DNA of 64,000 nt, taken from positions 43,592,501 through 43,656,500 of the forward strand of contig NC_088335.1 in NCBI RefSeq assembly GCF_036884655.1, given 5' to 3'. The notes beneath the pieces are model-generated. The model did no database searches. It had not been told where the DNA came from and saw nothing but the letters and a program-made list of their open reading frames with translations. Each line of letters opens with the position of its first letter. The first letter of the stretch is position 1. This document shows, piece by piece, positions 24,378-35,600 of this stretch. The position numbers and the translations under genes are program-made. The stretch comes from Musa acuminata AAA Group. Lineage: Eukaryota; Streptophyta; Magnoliopsida; Zingiberales; Musaceae.

Positions 24378-24485
24378 CCAATATAAAGTGATAAAATATC
24401 AAAATATAATAAGCAAAAAGACTGCGTGTCAAGTCACACGTGTCATTACTCACGTGATTAGCTTGTATGGCACATATGACTAGCA
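22824..24485 (-). mobile_element. Solo copia LTR inserted in the gypsy element
   Basis: Minus-strand copy of the TGCTAGTC family LTR: it starts at 24485 and ends in a CCCATCA-like end at 22824. Both sides carry the 5-bp target duplication AGTTC (22819-22823 and 24486-24490). No internal retrotransposon sequence lies between, so the two LTRs of a former element recombined. The interrupted gypsy frame resumes on each side. Its length (1662 bp) is swollen by a TA run. Confidence 0.93.
24291..24376. repeat. (TA)n run of about 42 units inside the solo LTR
   Basis: The related LTRs have only a few TA units at the same place (about 14412 and 47022), so this run expanded after insertion. It can form cruciforms and is likely to be length-variable. 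Confidence 0.95.
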
Positions 24486-24796
24486 AGTTCATCTGGTAAC
24501 TCTTTAAGGGTGATCTCGTTGAATTCTTCCAATATCGATTCTAGTTCTTTTGGAATCTTTGCTTCAAGTGGCTCTTCTCCCTTCACAATAAAAGCATAGC
24601 ATACTCTTATTTCTTTAGAACTGACAATGAATTTCTACATAAAGTTGAAAATGAATAAGAAAGACTTCCTCTCCACTTTAGAAGTGTCGAATTCATCTCT
24701 CTTTTTGTTAGTCGGTAGAATGACAATCTTCTTCCTGTTCCACTAGAATACATAGACATTATTTCGTTCAAGGTGAGTTGCATTCACATCATATTG

Positions 24797-26443
24797 TCAT
24801 GGCCTTTCAAGTAGCACATGACATGCATTCATATCAACTACCTTACATATAACTTCCTCCTTATAGCATTTCCTAATTGAGAGAGAAACTCTACAAATCT
24901 CAGTTACAGTGATAGTTGGGCCTTCTTTAATCCACCATAGCTTGTATAGTGTTGGATGAGCTTTCGTTCGTAATTTTAAATGTCTCACTATGTGATTTAG
25001 ATACAATATTGTCACATTTTCTATTGTCTATGATCAATGCACACTTTGTTATTAACATTGCATCTGGAAGCTTTTCTTACGTTGAGATAGATCTTTCTTG
25101 CCTTAGAGTGAGTAATAATATTTTTACAATACATGTGATGTGTTCCTCTTCTTCCTTTACTATTTTAGTATTGTCAATATCATCAATCATATCATCTTAG
25201 GCATCTCCTTCTTCTTCAAAGTCATTATTGTGATCTATAAAGTTGATAGTCTTATAAGCACGATACTCATTGGAATGATGACCAAGCTCCCCACATTTGA
25301 AACACTTCCCAACTAGGGGTCGAGCATATGAATTGTTTGTGGTAGTCAGGATATACCTAACTTACCTTGTTGCTTCTCCGATATTTGTGCCTTGATTTGT
25401 AAGTTGTACTGACTCAGTAACAACTTATCTTTGTTATGAATAGGTTGCGTTGGCAGAGTAGAGAATTGTCGAGTAGTAATTGGAAGTCGAGCCAATAATA
25501 TTTTAGCCTTTAATGCTATATTATTAACTTCATTTGTCCATATCAGAGTTAAAAATATTTTATCTTTAATTACAAATTATAGTCCATTGATGTACCTTAT
25601 CGTTTGTTGGTTTTCTAACTCTGATAAGTTAGATCTAGTTGAAAGGTATAAGAATTCATCGGCATACTTAGTTATAGATCGAGTACCTTGGATGCAATTT
25701 TGATATTGTTGGAACAACAGTTGTTGGGGGTAGGAATTTTCTTCATCTTTCACCATATCTGTATTAGTGAATTTCTTTGTCTTCTTATGTTATTATGTAA
25801 TGTATCCCACCAAGTTGTTGCACCTCTTTTCAACTTGTATACAACAAGATTGATTTGTTTGTGATCAAGAACATCCATCACCTCGATGAAGTTCTCTACT
25901 TCATAACTCCAATCAAGAAAAACTTCAATACTGAGATAACCAATAAAACTGGGGAGGTATACTTTTAGACGATAATCCTTAAATAGTCTATTTCGTTTGG
26001 GTGGTGCTTGATATCTTCTATACCTTGAAGTGTCAATATTGAGCTGCACCAGCATCTCTTCTTTGGTTGGTTTTATGATAGTCAACAATTCTTTCTTCAT
26101 CTGACTTATCTTCATAGGCAATTTGCTTACGTTAGATTGTAAGCCTGTGTTAATGATTAGGTTGGTCATAAGCATCAAATCTAGCATGGTTGATCCTACC
26201 ATCATCACGAATTCTATTAGTGCTTAAACTCAAGTTAGTGAGCATATTGTGAATCTCTCGAAGTTCCTGAGTCATTCTCATTTTTTTTGCTTTTAACATC
26301 GGCCATAGGACTGGCACTCCATAATCATTATTGTTAGGGTTATTGTTATTGCCTCCATCACGAATATTGTCACCATCGAAATTGTCACTGTTATTATTGA
26401 TAACATCATCGTCATTATTATCATTATTACCACTAGACCTCAT
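24797..26443 (-). pseudogene. gypsy gag and protease-region fragments
   Basis: 26443-26150 is an Asn/Asp-rich gag N terminus. 26208-25750 is the gag core, with a LDWSYEVENF-type segment and a GATTWWDTL motif typical of the gypsy gag domain. A CCHC knuckle lies at about 25308-25262, with its last cysteine replaced by tyrosine. 25015-24797 is the stretch following the protease, with an EVICKVVDMNACHVLL segment. Frames change between the pieces. Confidence 0.8.
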
Positions 26444-26589
26444 CTTAATGGGTTATAAAGTTGTACTTAGCAAATTAAATTTTTAATATATAAAATCCAC
26501 TGTAACTACGAGTGTAAGATATACTTCTTAATTTTCTAACAACAAACCTAATATACTAATACCAACAGCAAAGCTCTTATACTAATTGA

Positions 26590-26856
26590 CGTAAAATGAA
26601 AATAAAATTAAAAAATTACTACCGGATTATAGTAAGTTGACAAGGGAAGAAGAGTGAAGTCAATTCCTTCTGATAGAAAAAAAATCTTTATAATACTTGG
26701 AGATATTATTTTTTTATGATTTCATAAGTTTAGAGAAGACCTTTATTTATACTAATTCTAGATCTTGAAAACTAATTAACTTAATAGGATACTTAAAAAA
26801 TATAAAAAATTAATAATATGAGATAAATAAAAATAATAAGTGGATAACTTTAGGCT
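26590..26856 (-). repeat. 5' LTR of the gypsy element (approximate)
   Basis: About 270 bp matching 21065-21345. Just inside it (about 26571-26586, minus) is a decayed copy of the methionine-initiator primer-binding site. Confidence 0.7.
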
Positions 26857-26884
26857 CAATGTTTTTCTGTTTATTCTGCATTAG

Positions 26885-27595
26885 ATCAAATAAGCATGAG
26901 ATGTTTGATCCCAAGAACATGGCCAATAAGCTTCATTTGCTGCACACTGGGAAGCAGCTTGAGCGACTTCAGAACTTGCCTTCTCTTCCACGAAACATGA
27001 GAGCAATCACCAAGCCAATGCCGTTGATTGGTCGTCTGAATCTACTATGGAATCACCATCACCATGTCATATACAGTCATCATCTCGAACTCAGATCACA
27101 TATTTCCTTAGTGTTAAGGGATCTGAAAATGAAGCTGACATCAGTCAAGTGTTATATGATCGTCAAATTACAGCAAATGACTTCACATCCTCCGGTTAAG
27201 AAATTGATGTGCAGTCACACATTAACAAAAGCAGTAAATTGCTAAGTATCAACACTGAATCTAACAAAAGGGATCGGTTGCCGCCAACAAAAGCAGTAAA
27301 TTGCTTAGTATCAACACTGAATCTAACACAAGGTATCGGTAAGATGCTGCTTGAACGCTACCATTAACACGAAGGATGCTGAATCTACGTGCAGCGGAAG
27401 TGGATTGCTAAGTACCATATTGTAATGAGTTTAACAAAAATGAACTCTTAAGATTTCTCCATAAGATGAGATTTATAGAGTCGAAAAAACAGGTTCAGAT
27501 TCTGATGACATCTTTGGAGTTATGAGAATTGGAGACATCCCTTTATGTTCAAGAAGGCGCATGAAAGTTCAAAGTAACATTCTCTCGAGTGATGG
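26885..27595 (+). pseudogene. Gene fragment cut off by the gypsy element, family not identified
   Basis: A plus-strand exon-like stretch opens after a TCTGCATTAG acceptor and reads as ordinary protein for about 55 codons (HLLHTGKQLERLQNLPSLPR). Protein-like sequence then continues in another frame to about 27190, and again at about 27500-27595 (an acidic Ser/Asp segment followed by GDIPLCSRRRMKVQS). The left edge lies only about 30 bp from the gypsy LTR, so the upstream part was probably lost or displaced. It converges on the transporter gene. I could not name the family. Confidence 0.4.
27224..27340. repeat. 62-bp tandem duplication
   Basis: Two copies (27224-27285 and 27286 to about 27340) share AACAAAAGCAGTAAATTGCT and the following 35 bp. 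They lie within the broken gene fragment. Confidence 0.9.
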
Positions 27596-27602
27596 TACTG
27601 AC

Positions 27603-30600
27603 CTAAGCTATCAAGGATTCGACAGCACTCTCATGCTCAGATTCTCTGAAATCAGGGAGGTCAGAGTTCAAAGTGAACTTCAACAACTTCTTCTTCTCCA
27701 CATGTTTGAGACAGGGCTGCAGGATGGACCCAATAAGCATCGCTATAATGCTTACGATCATGACTTTGAAAGAGGCAAGAGCCAGAACCACACATATCAA
27801 GATGGTAGGAGGGACGATCATCAAAATGCAACCAGCAGTCCCCAGAGGAACCTTATAAGGCCGAGAAGCATTTGGGTGGCTCAGTCGTAACTTTATGAAG
27901 GCCACATACTCCAGAATCATCCCAAAACAGTACAGGAAATTCTCGGCAGCAACGATCTCCTGAAAGCTCATCCAGGACAGCAGAAGAACACCAGAAGCAG
28001 AGAAGAGTATCCCGACGAGAGGAGTCCCGTGACGGGATCTCTTGCTAAAGAACTCTGGGAGCATTCCCCTTTCTGCCATTCCAAGAAGCTGGTAAGAATC
28101 ACTGCTCATTTCGGCAACAAACATGCCCATGTTGGATAGAGCTGAAGCTCCTTGCACCCACCATCTCAACCAGACCCCAGCAACAATTTTGGCCACGTCA
28201 GAAAAATAACCATCTGTCCAAGACTCCCGATCAAGTGGGATCGCTCCTGTCCCAGCTAGGAGAGGATACAGATATCCGACAACAACCAAGATCAATGCAT
28301 AAAACAGAGCCTTTGGAAGTGTTCTCTTAGGATTATCCACCTCTCCTGCCAAAGTACTTATTGAATCCCAATAATTGAGATTCCAAAAGAGTGTATTCAA
28401 GTACAAACTCCAATTGACATTGTGTATGTCAACCTGTAACCATCTCGAAGGCTGAAGTTTTGGTATTGCTACCAACCCCATTAAGATAAAAGGAAGTATG
28501 GAGAACACCCCCAGAAACACAGCCATCCATCCAACAATGTTCAGTCCTCTGTAGTTCATGTAAGTTAGTGCAACTGTTAGTATTAACACCGCAACAGTCC
28601 TAGGCAGCCCACCACCAAAATCTGGAATACCGGACTTCAAATAGTCTAAAAAGAGAACTGGATATAGAGCATTGTCAATGACACCACTAAGCCATTTCAT
28701 CCAACCCTGCTGAAAACCCCAAAAATGGCCCAAAGCTGAAGAGACCCACACAACATAACCTCCATTTTCTGGGAACATGGTGCCCATCTCAGCAGTGACA
28801 AGTGCTTCAGGAATACTCCATATGAAGGGGAAGATCAGAAATCCAAGTATAGCCAGAAGCGGGCCAGCGGCTTGAACACTGTCCTCTATCCCAAAGGGGC
28901 CACCAGAGACCTCATAGAAAATAAGGAAGACAAGGGGAATGACAGAGACCTTCCTGGTGTTGCCTAGTTTCGGCGAGTCCTCATTGACAAAATTGTATTC
29001 GGTATCACGAAATTCCCCCATATGAAGAGAACTAGCTCTAGTGCTTGCAGTGCTCCTCAATTTCTGCATGCATAAGAAATAGAGTTGGTTTTATATGTTT
29101 ATTGAGAAGTATACACCATAAATTGACACAGAATTACAAGATGGGCAAGGAAAAATAGACAATTGAGGTTTCTAATACAAACTCTACCTTAAATGCAAAG
29201 CAAAATTTTAGATTTATCTGCCACATGCAATTGAGAGTTCCAACACAAAGGGAAAGGTAGGAATCATAATTGTTAATCTACTATCGGTTTTTCTACCATC
29301 ATCCTAATATTAAGATATAAAATAAAGAAAATGATAAAATATTATTTTTTATTAAAAAAAAGCTTCATCGATGTCCATTTGGAAAAAAGGGCTAATTACA
29401 AATCACCCCCTGTAGTTATACCTCTTTAGTATCACGGTCCTTAAACTTAAAAAATTATATTGAATCCTTATAGTTATGAAAGTGAAATATTTAACTCTAT
29501 TTACTGTAATGTCGTCGGTTCTACTGACAGAAGATACAACACGTGACAGGATATGCAGGAATGATACGAAAATGATGGGCAAAAAGGTAATTTCAATATC
29601 TCAGTTATGTTTCCTTTCTTCTTAGTCAACTATTGTGGTAATGTCGGATGGCGGCACCGCTAGGGGCCTTAGGTGGCTGTTGTGGTTGTGGTTGGCGAGG
29701 ACGAGGAGGGGATGTCCTTAGAGATGGGCCAGGTGGAGTCCTAGAGGTGGAGTTGAGGGACTTCTATGGCTTCTTGCGGGGGAGGAGGGAGAGCGGAGGT
29801 GAGAGATGAGGCAAAGGGAGAGAAAGAGGATGAAGATGATAGCCACATCGGCAATGATGTAAATGCAGTCCGATGCTCATCCTTCTTCCCCCTTTCGTCG
29901 ATCTGCATATGTGTCGGCGCCGATGCAGATGCAGGGCGACGCAGAGTAGAAGCCGCAAATGCCGACGCTCTGCATCTACGTCAGTGCCACTTGGCATCTA
30001 CATTGGCACCGACGCAGATGCAAGGCGATGCAGAATAAAAGCCACAGATGCTGACGCTCTACATCTATGTTGGTGCGGCCATCTTCCTCATCTATTTTCT
30101 CATCTTCCTTTGCCTCACCTTCCGTTGTCGCTCTTCATCCTTCGTCCCCGCTCTACATATGCATCGATGCCACGTCGCTCTGCATCTATGTCGATACCGC
30201 ATCGCTCTACATCTACATCAATAGGACGTAAGTCCTTTACCTCACCTCCCCCCAACGCAGTTTTAGAGTGACACCGGCACAGGTGCCTCACCTGAGACGT
30301 TGAAATTATCTTTTTACCTATCATTTTCATGTTATTTTTGTATATGTTGTCACATGTTGTATTTTCCGTCGGCTTTACCGATGACATTAAAGTAAATTGG
30401 GTTAAATTTTTTCACTTTTATAACTATAGTGATTTGAACGTAAATTTTTGAAGTCTCGGTGCTGAGATGCTGAAGAAGTCTAACTATAAAGAATAAATAT
30501 GTAATTAGCCCAAAAAAAGGGGCAACATTGAGGTTCATCAGATCCTACACAAACGGGAACACAGATTCGAGTTTCAATTCACTCGTTAGTTGCTAAGATC

Positions 30601-31157
30601 TCCTCTCAATGCATAATACAGTGTAAAGTTTAAACTAACATCTGCAGAGAAGCTTAAAGTAACGATTTTCCGATCAAAATCAACTTCCGTTACCTGTCAC
30701 AATCCAAAGAGAGAATACAGAAGGAAAAAAAACCCCATTTTGCACACTGAAATCGACTCAAAGAGCCACAAGCGTGCCGAATCTAACAATCCCAAACGAA
30801 CTCCGACCGGATCACGCACAATCAGATAAATCAAATTCAAACAAGAAAAGAGAACACAGCAAAAGCACGAGTCGATGAGAAATAAGTGTCCAAATCTAAC
30901 ACACCATCTAACAATGCCAAGCAAACTACGGGCAGATCACACCCAATCAGATAAAACGAATCCAAAGAAGGCAACAGAACACTGCAAAAGCACGAATTGA
31001 CGAGACATAAGCGCCGAAGTCCAACTCACCATCTAACAATCCCAATCAAACAATGGCTGAATCACACACAATCAGATAAAACAGATTCAAACAAGAAAAG
31101 AAAACACAGCAAAAGCACGAATCGATGAGAAATCGGCGCCCAAATCCAACTCACCAT
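27603..31157 (-). CDS. PUT: Polyamine uptake transporter (PUT/LAT family, APC superfamily), 487 aa
   Basis: The main exon is 29063-27603 (minus). It is best joined to a start codon at 31157-31155 that ends exon 1 (ATG then GTGAGT), across a 2091-bp intron with a TGCATGCAG acceptor. This gives an N terminus MKLRSTAST. An ATG also exists at 29069, but its first bases overlap the acceptor. The downstream [10 protein letters not shown] is a second possible start. The protein has about twelve hydrophobic segments. Family motifs include [14 protein letters not shown] (about 50-63), [17 protein letters not shown] (about 91-107) and [19 protein letters not shown]. These match rice and Arabidopsis PUT/LAT proteins, which import polyamines and paraquat with protons across plasma or internal membranes. 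Length is normal and no coding break is seen. The intron holds a 1.1-kb inverted-repeat transposon and a 125-bp triplication. PUT members are very alike, so I cannot assign a paralogue number. Confidence 0.93.
29389..30511. mobile_element. Non-autonomous DNA transposon with terminal inverted repeats of about 220 bp
   Basis: The left end GGGCTAATTACA is repeated inverted at the right end (TGTAATTAGCCC, ending 30511). The match continues for about 220 bp on each side with gaps, including phrases such as ATAGTTATGAAAGTGAAA. The middle is GC-richer and holds two diverged copies of an 85-90-bp unit (starting about 29924 and 30010). No transposase frame is present. Long inverted repeats suggest a Mutator-like or fold-back element. 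The flanks are A-runs, so a target duplication cannot be read. It lies in intron 1 of the transporter gene. Confidence 0.85.
30783..31157. repeat. Three tandem 125-bp copies covering the transporter start codon and splice donor
   Basis: Copies at 30783-30907, 30908-31032 and 31033-31157, with a partial, more diverged copy before them. Landmarks (CAATCAGATAAA at 30819, 30944 and 31069) repeat at exactly 125 bp. The minus-strand ATGGTGAGTTGG that forms start codon plus donor is at 31157-31146. It is perfectly repeated at 31032-31021 and altered at 30907-30896. Confidence 0.93.
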
Positions 31158-31252
31158 CTGCAGGGGAGGCCTTGGGCGGTGTTAAAGCCCCATCCAACTC
31201 GATCTTCGGCTCCCTCCGGCGACCACACGGCGATCGATTCGCAGTCTCGCCT

Positions 31253-31255
<3 letters not shown>

Positions 31256-31290
<35 letters not shown>
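31256..31290. repeat. (GA)n microsatellite in the transporter leader
   Basis: About 17 GA units. On the minus strand this is a CT-rich stretch in the presumed 5' untranslated region. Confidence 0.9.
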
Positions 31291-31291
<1 letters not shown>

Positions 31292-31339
31292 AGTAAAAAT
31301 AGCGTGGAGTTGTAGTGTTCAACCACATCACTTGCACTA

Positions 31340-32403
31340 ATATTTTGTAAGCTTCATTATATTAGTTGACGTCACGTTTATTTTATGACACTAATATAAT
31401 TTCTTCCACCGCGGATGGGATTTACAAAAATAATCAATTTTTAAGCTATCAAAACTATTATTTTTGAAGTAGTATTTTGATACATATGATTGGATTTGAA
31501 ATGGCTTATTACTTTATATTTTTAATCTTTGTTTAGCTTATTTTATATTTGCTTTAGTTTTTAGTTTCAACCTTAACGGTAGTCATTTGACACCCTCTAT
31601 TTAAAATCCTATTTACATTACATTTGAAGTACGTTTTAAATTAGATTATATATATATGTATATATATATAGTGAAACGTGAGCTTGATGTAAAATATCAA
31701 GAATAATCACATATTAGCTATCTTTAACTCATTTCTATACTTCCAAAAATTAAGATCTCTATATAAAATATCATAAAATTTATCATCATACTTTCAAAAA
31801 TTAAGATCTCTATATAAAATATTATAGAATTTATCACCGATGATTCTGTCTCATTTCGATTTATTATTAAGTATATACGATATTTTTATTAATAAAATTG
31901 ACGATATTAGAAAAAAATAAGATTAAATATTTTATTTTCAATAAAAATCTTAATATAAGTTTTAAAAATATAAAAATTAAAATACTAAAAATAACTAATT
32001 ACAAAAATTAATCTATAATTAACCTAATAAATCACTATTATGTTCTTAGCCCGTTACAGTTGTACTGTTTCTTTCAAAAACAGTTGTGCTGTTTCTTAAA
32101 AAAAGGTGATCTTGTCACAATGAGCAGCACTAATGAACAATTAAAAACAAAAATAATCAAAACAAGATAAGATGGAAATTTTAGGTAATTGAATCAACAG
32201 CACAAAGTACATAGGCAGCTGCATGGCATTAAAGATCAGGAAAAAAAGGTTTAGGTGACATGGTTTGACCAATTCCAATAAATTTCACAGTAAAACCATG
32301 ATATCTGAACCACACCACATCAGCAGTTTTTGTATTTGCATTTCTCCTCCATGCTTGCATTTGTAGCAGAAAGACAACTTCATAACAAACAATCACCACC
32401 AAA
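31340..32403. other. AT-rich intergenic DNA
   Basis: Promoter side of the transporter gene and 3' side of SDH4. It contains a 51-bp tandem duplication at about 31737-31838 (both copies hold AAATTAAGATCTCTATATAA). No gene is seen. Confidence 0.6.
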
Positions 32404-32663
32404 CTAGTCTAAAAAATTCACCTTATGACATCGATTACGATTGAAAACAAGTGATAAAAATAGATCCAACTGGGTCTGATTACAATGCCCACTATTCATT
32501 ATTCTGATACAAACTTCAAAACCAGCATGCCATCGATCCCGGGGATGCCATTTTAGCATGAAAGGAAAGGGAAAAGTCTGAATAAAACAGCAACTGTAGG
32601 TTGGCCATTGGCCAACTTCCTTATCTAGAGGTCTACAGAGTGCTGCTGAGACACAAGGCATTA

Positions 32664-35600
32664 TTACACTAGATCGAAAGCTAGTATAGTGTCCTTGGCC
32701 AAGATAAATAGCAGCAGCTTGAAATATATCAAGACCCATTTCCTCGTCACGTCATGATGAACATAGTCCAGAAAGATCTCCTTGAAAAACCCATAGATTT
32801 GCCAGTATACGCACAGAACAAGTGCTGAAGTCGTCAACGTCGATTTTGATATGAGTAGCAATGCTGGTATAAGTGCATATGTAGTCTTTATAGAAAGCTC
32901 CATCCTCTTTACCTTTAAGCTTTCATTCGTCAATCCACTTTTCCGTTCCCTGGTAAGGGTCCCCTCCAGTGGGCTGAAAGCCATTACCTTTGAAGAGTCA
33001 ATCTCCTTTCCTTTCAGGCAATTAGGATCTTCAACTCCACCAGCCATATGAGACATGTTCTGCAATAACTTCTCATTAAAAGAATATCAAAGAAAAGTTT
33101 AAAGAACACAACATATAGAGAAACAATGTTCGCATAAACCATAATAACCACAAAGGGGCAGCAGGGCGACAAACATTATGCGGCAAACAAACATATATTG
33201 TTTGCTTGAGTTTTCATTTCTCCTGATTATGCATTCCCATTAAATGAGCAAGCTAAAAATTGTGCATTTCATTGTAATGAACTAAACATGCAATTAGGTA
33301 AAATCTTACCATAACCACAAGCTTGCATAAGAACCAATTCTAAGAGAGATTAATTACCATCTCCAAATTCAGTCCAATCTAAACCAATTGAACAAAGTTT
33401 GACATTACATCTTCAGGGTGGTGAACAAATTGCTGGTACTGTTGGAGAAAAGAGTTAATGGAGAGAAGAAAATTTTAAGATAACAGAGCTCTTTTCCAAG
33501 ATGACAAGATCCATCTTTTCCTCAAATAGGTAAAAACCAAAAGAAGAGAAAATGAAGAAAAAAATATTTATGGAATGTCTTGCCTGCTGCTAAAAAATGA
33601 AAACAAAGAAAGAAATGGAATAAAACATGGGAGAATTAATATAAAATGTAGGCTACTGATAGTGTATACAACATAACATAGTAAGGAGCAATGATTTAAA
33701 AAGCGCTAGGCGTCAAGGTCCCAAAAAACCCGAGGCGCTAGGTGCTCACCCAAACGAAACGAGATGCTATGAAATATTAAAATATTAAAATATAAAAATA
33801 TATATATATATAATATAATTGATAAATATGAGTATTTAAATAAAAATATGATATTAAACTAAGAAGATCTAAAGTACCAAATCACATTACTCATCTTCTA
33901 ATTAAGGTTCTTAATTTCGTACCGTACCGACGTTTCGAGCTTTGCTCGATACGGTATGGTACGGGAATACCGAACGGTACACCATGGTATACTGCTTGAT
34001 ATATATAATATATAATACAAAAATATAAAAAATAAGAAAAAAGAGGCATACGCTGCCTCTACGACGTCGCCTCCTTTTCTTCTCCTCGTCGCATTAGATG
34101 AGGAGAAGATGCGTGGTCATCTCCTTATTTGCGACGTTCGGTGAAGATGTCGAAGGCTGCAGACATCTCCGAAGAACGCGACAAAGGCCGTAGGCGTCTC
34201 TGGCCTTCGGCGAAGAACGCGATAAAGAAGAAGCCGAGTCGTCGCCTCTCCATTACCTCGTAGATCAGGATCGTCGAGGGAGGGCGGCACCGAATCGGGA
34301 AGCGTCAAGGTTCTCCCGATTCTCCCTCTTCTTCGAGCGCCTTCTTCCTCTTTTCCCTTAACTCTTCTTCTTCCCAGGCTGCAGGTAAGCTGATATCGCC
34401 CGCTACCGAGCGACGACAATCGAAATATCAACCATTACCGCCTGATACAACCCTGTATCATCTTATACGGGGCTAGATCAACGATACCGCCCGATACGAG
34501 CAGTATCATTCAAAATTAAAATCCTTTCTTCTAATAACAAAAATATCAACAGATTCAAAACAATAAAGTTTTAAATAAACAAAGATAAGCAGTGTTAAAA
34601 TCTATATTATCAATTTAGTAAATATAAAGATTACTTTATATAGTAGTTAACAATCTACTTTTAATAGTATACTGTTACCAATAATTAGAGAGAGAGAAAA
34701 GAACTATTTATTAATAGTAAGGGGATAAAATTGTCACCGACAGTGTGGAAAGTAGGAAGGAGAGGTGGCGATGAGAAGCTGGCAGCAATAGCGGAGGATT
34801 AGTTTAAGACAGCTACAACAACACTGCGAACAATAACAATGGCAGAAGTTGCGGACGGCAACAGCAATAGCGACGAAAGCTACGGATAGCAGTAGCGACA
34901 ACGGCGGAAGAACCAGAGGGAGTCCGTCGGTGGCGGAGGAACCTACGGTCCTCTCCCTCGACAAGTTGAGGAACTACACACAAAGCGACGACAGAAGGAA
35001 GCTACAGGCTCTTGCGAGGCCATTGGACCCGTCTGTCAATGATAGAGGAAGGCTCGGTCCGCTGTTCCTGCAATGGAGGTAGTGGCAGAAAGCATCAATG
35101 ACGGAGGCAAAACCAACGGTAAGGTTAGCTTGGGGTTGCACGAGCGTGAAGTGTCGGTTTTGAGGGTAAGTAAATGTGTTAGTTAGTTCAATCGAACCAA
35201 CTAATTACTATTGAACCGAACTAGACTTAAAAGTCTAGTTTAGTTGCCTTATTTGAACCGAGCGCTCATCCGGAGCGCCCGGTGCCTAGGTTCGGGCGAG
35301 CACCCAGGCGATGCCTCATTGAAGCGTGCCACCTAGTCCACACACGAGGCACTCGGGCCTTGTCTCAACTCGCACGAGCGCCTATTTAAATCACTGGTAA
35401 TGAGGGAGGACGAACAAACAAAACTCAACAGTTGCACATATTTTTAAGCAAAGCATACAAAGAACTAACAAAAAAGGGGAGAAAAAGAAGATGAAGGAAT
35501 ATCAGCAGCTGGTTTTGGGGTGAGTAAAAATTGACCACAAAATCACCCACATGATTTGCAAACAACATCTCTGTTTTAAGGTGTCATCTAGAAAATAACA

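Larger units (their letters stand above)
21065..26856 (-). mobile_element. Decayed reverse-strand Ty3/gypsy retrotransposon split by a solo LTR
   Basis: Reading leftwards from 26856 the order is 5' LTR, a degraded primer-binding site at about 26571-26586, gag, zinc knuckle, protease region, reverse transcriptase, integrase and 3' LTR. This is the Ty3/gypsy order. A copia solo LTR (22824-24485) is inserted just upstream of the reverse transcriptase. The rest of reverse transcriptase and RNase H is missing between 22425 and 22401. Many stops make it inactive. Confidence 0.85.

Noticed and set aside
24268..24492. 74-codon frame made of Ile-Tyr repeats
   Set aside because: Artefact of the (TA)n run.
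21065..26856. Possible endogenous pararetrovirus (banana streak virus-like) insertion
   Set aside because: LTR-like ends, gypsy gag, and an integrase with an [10 protein letters not shown] motif are present; badnaviruses have no integrase or LTRs.
27522..27890. 122-codon plus-strand frame overlapping the transporter 3' end
   Set aside because: Mostly antisense to the transporter coding exon; only the first about 75 bp lie outside it and are treated as part of the gene fragment.
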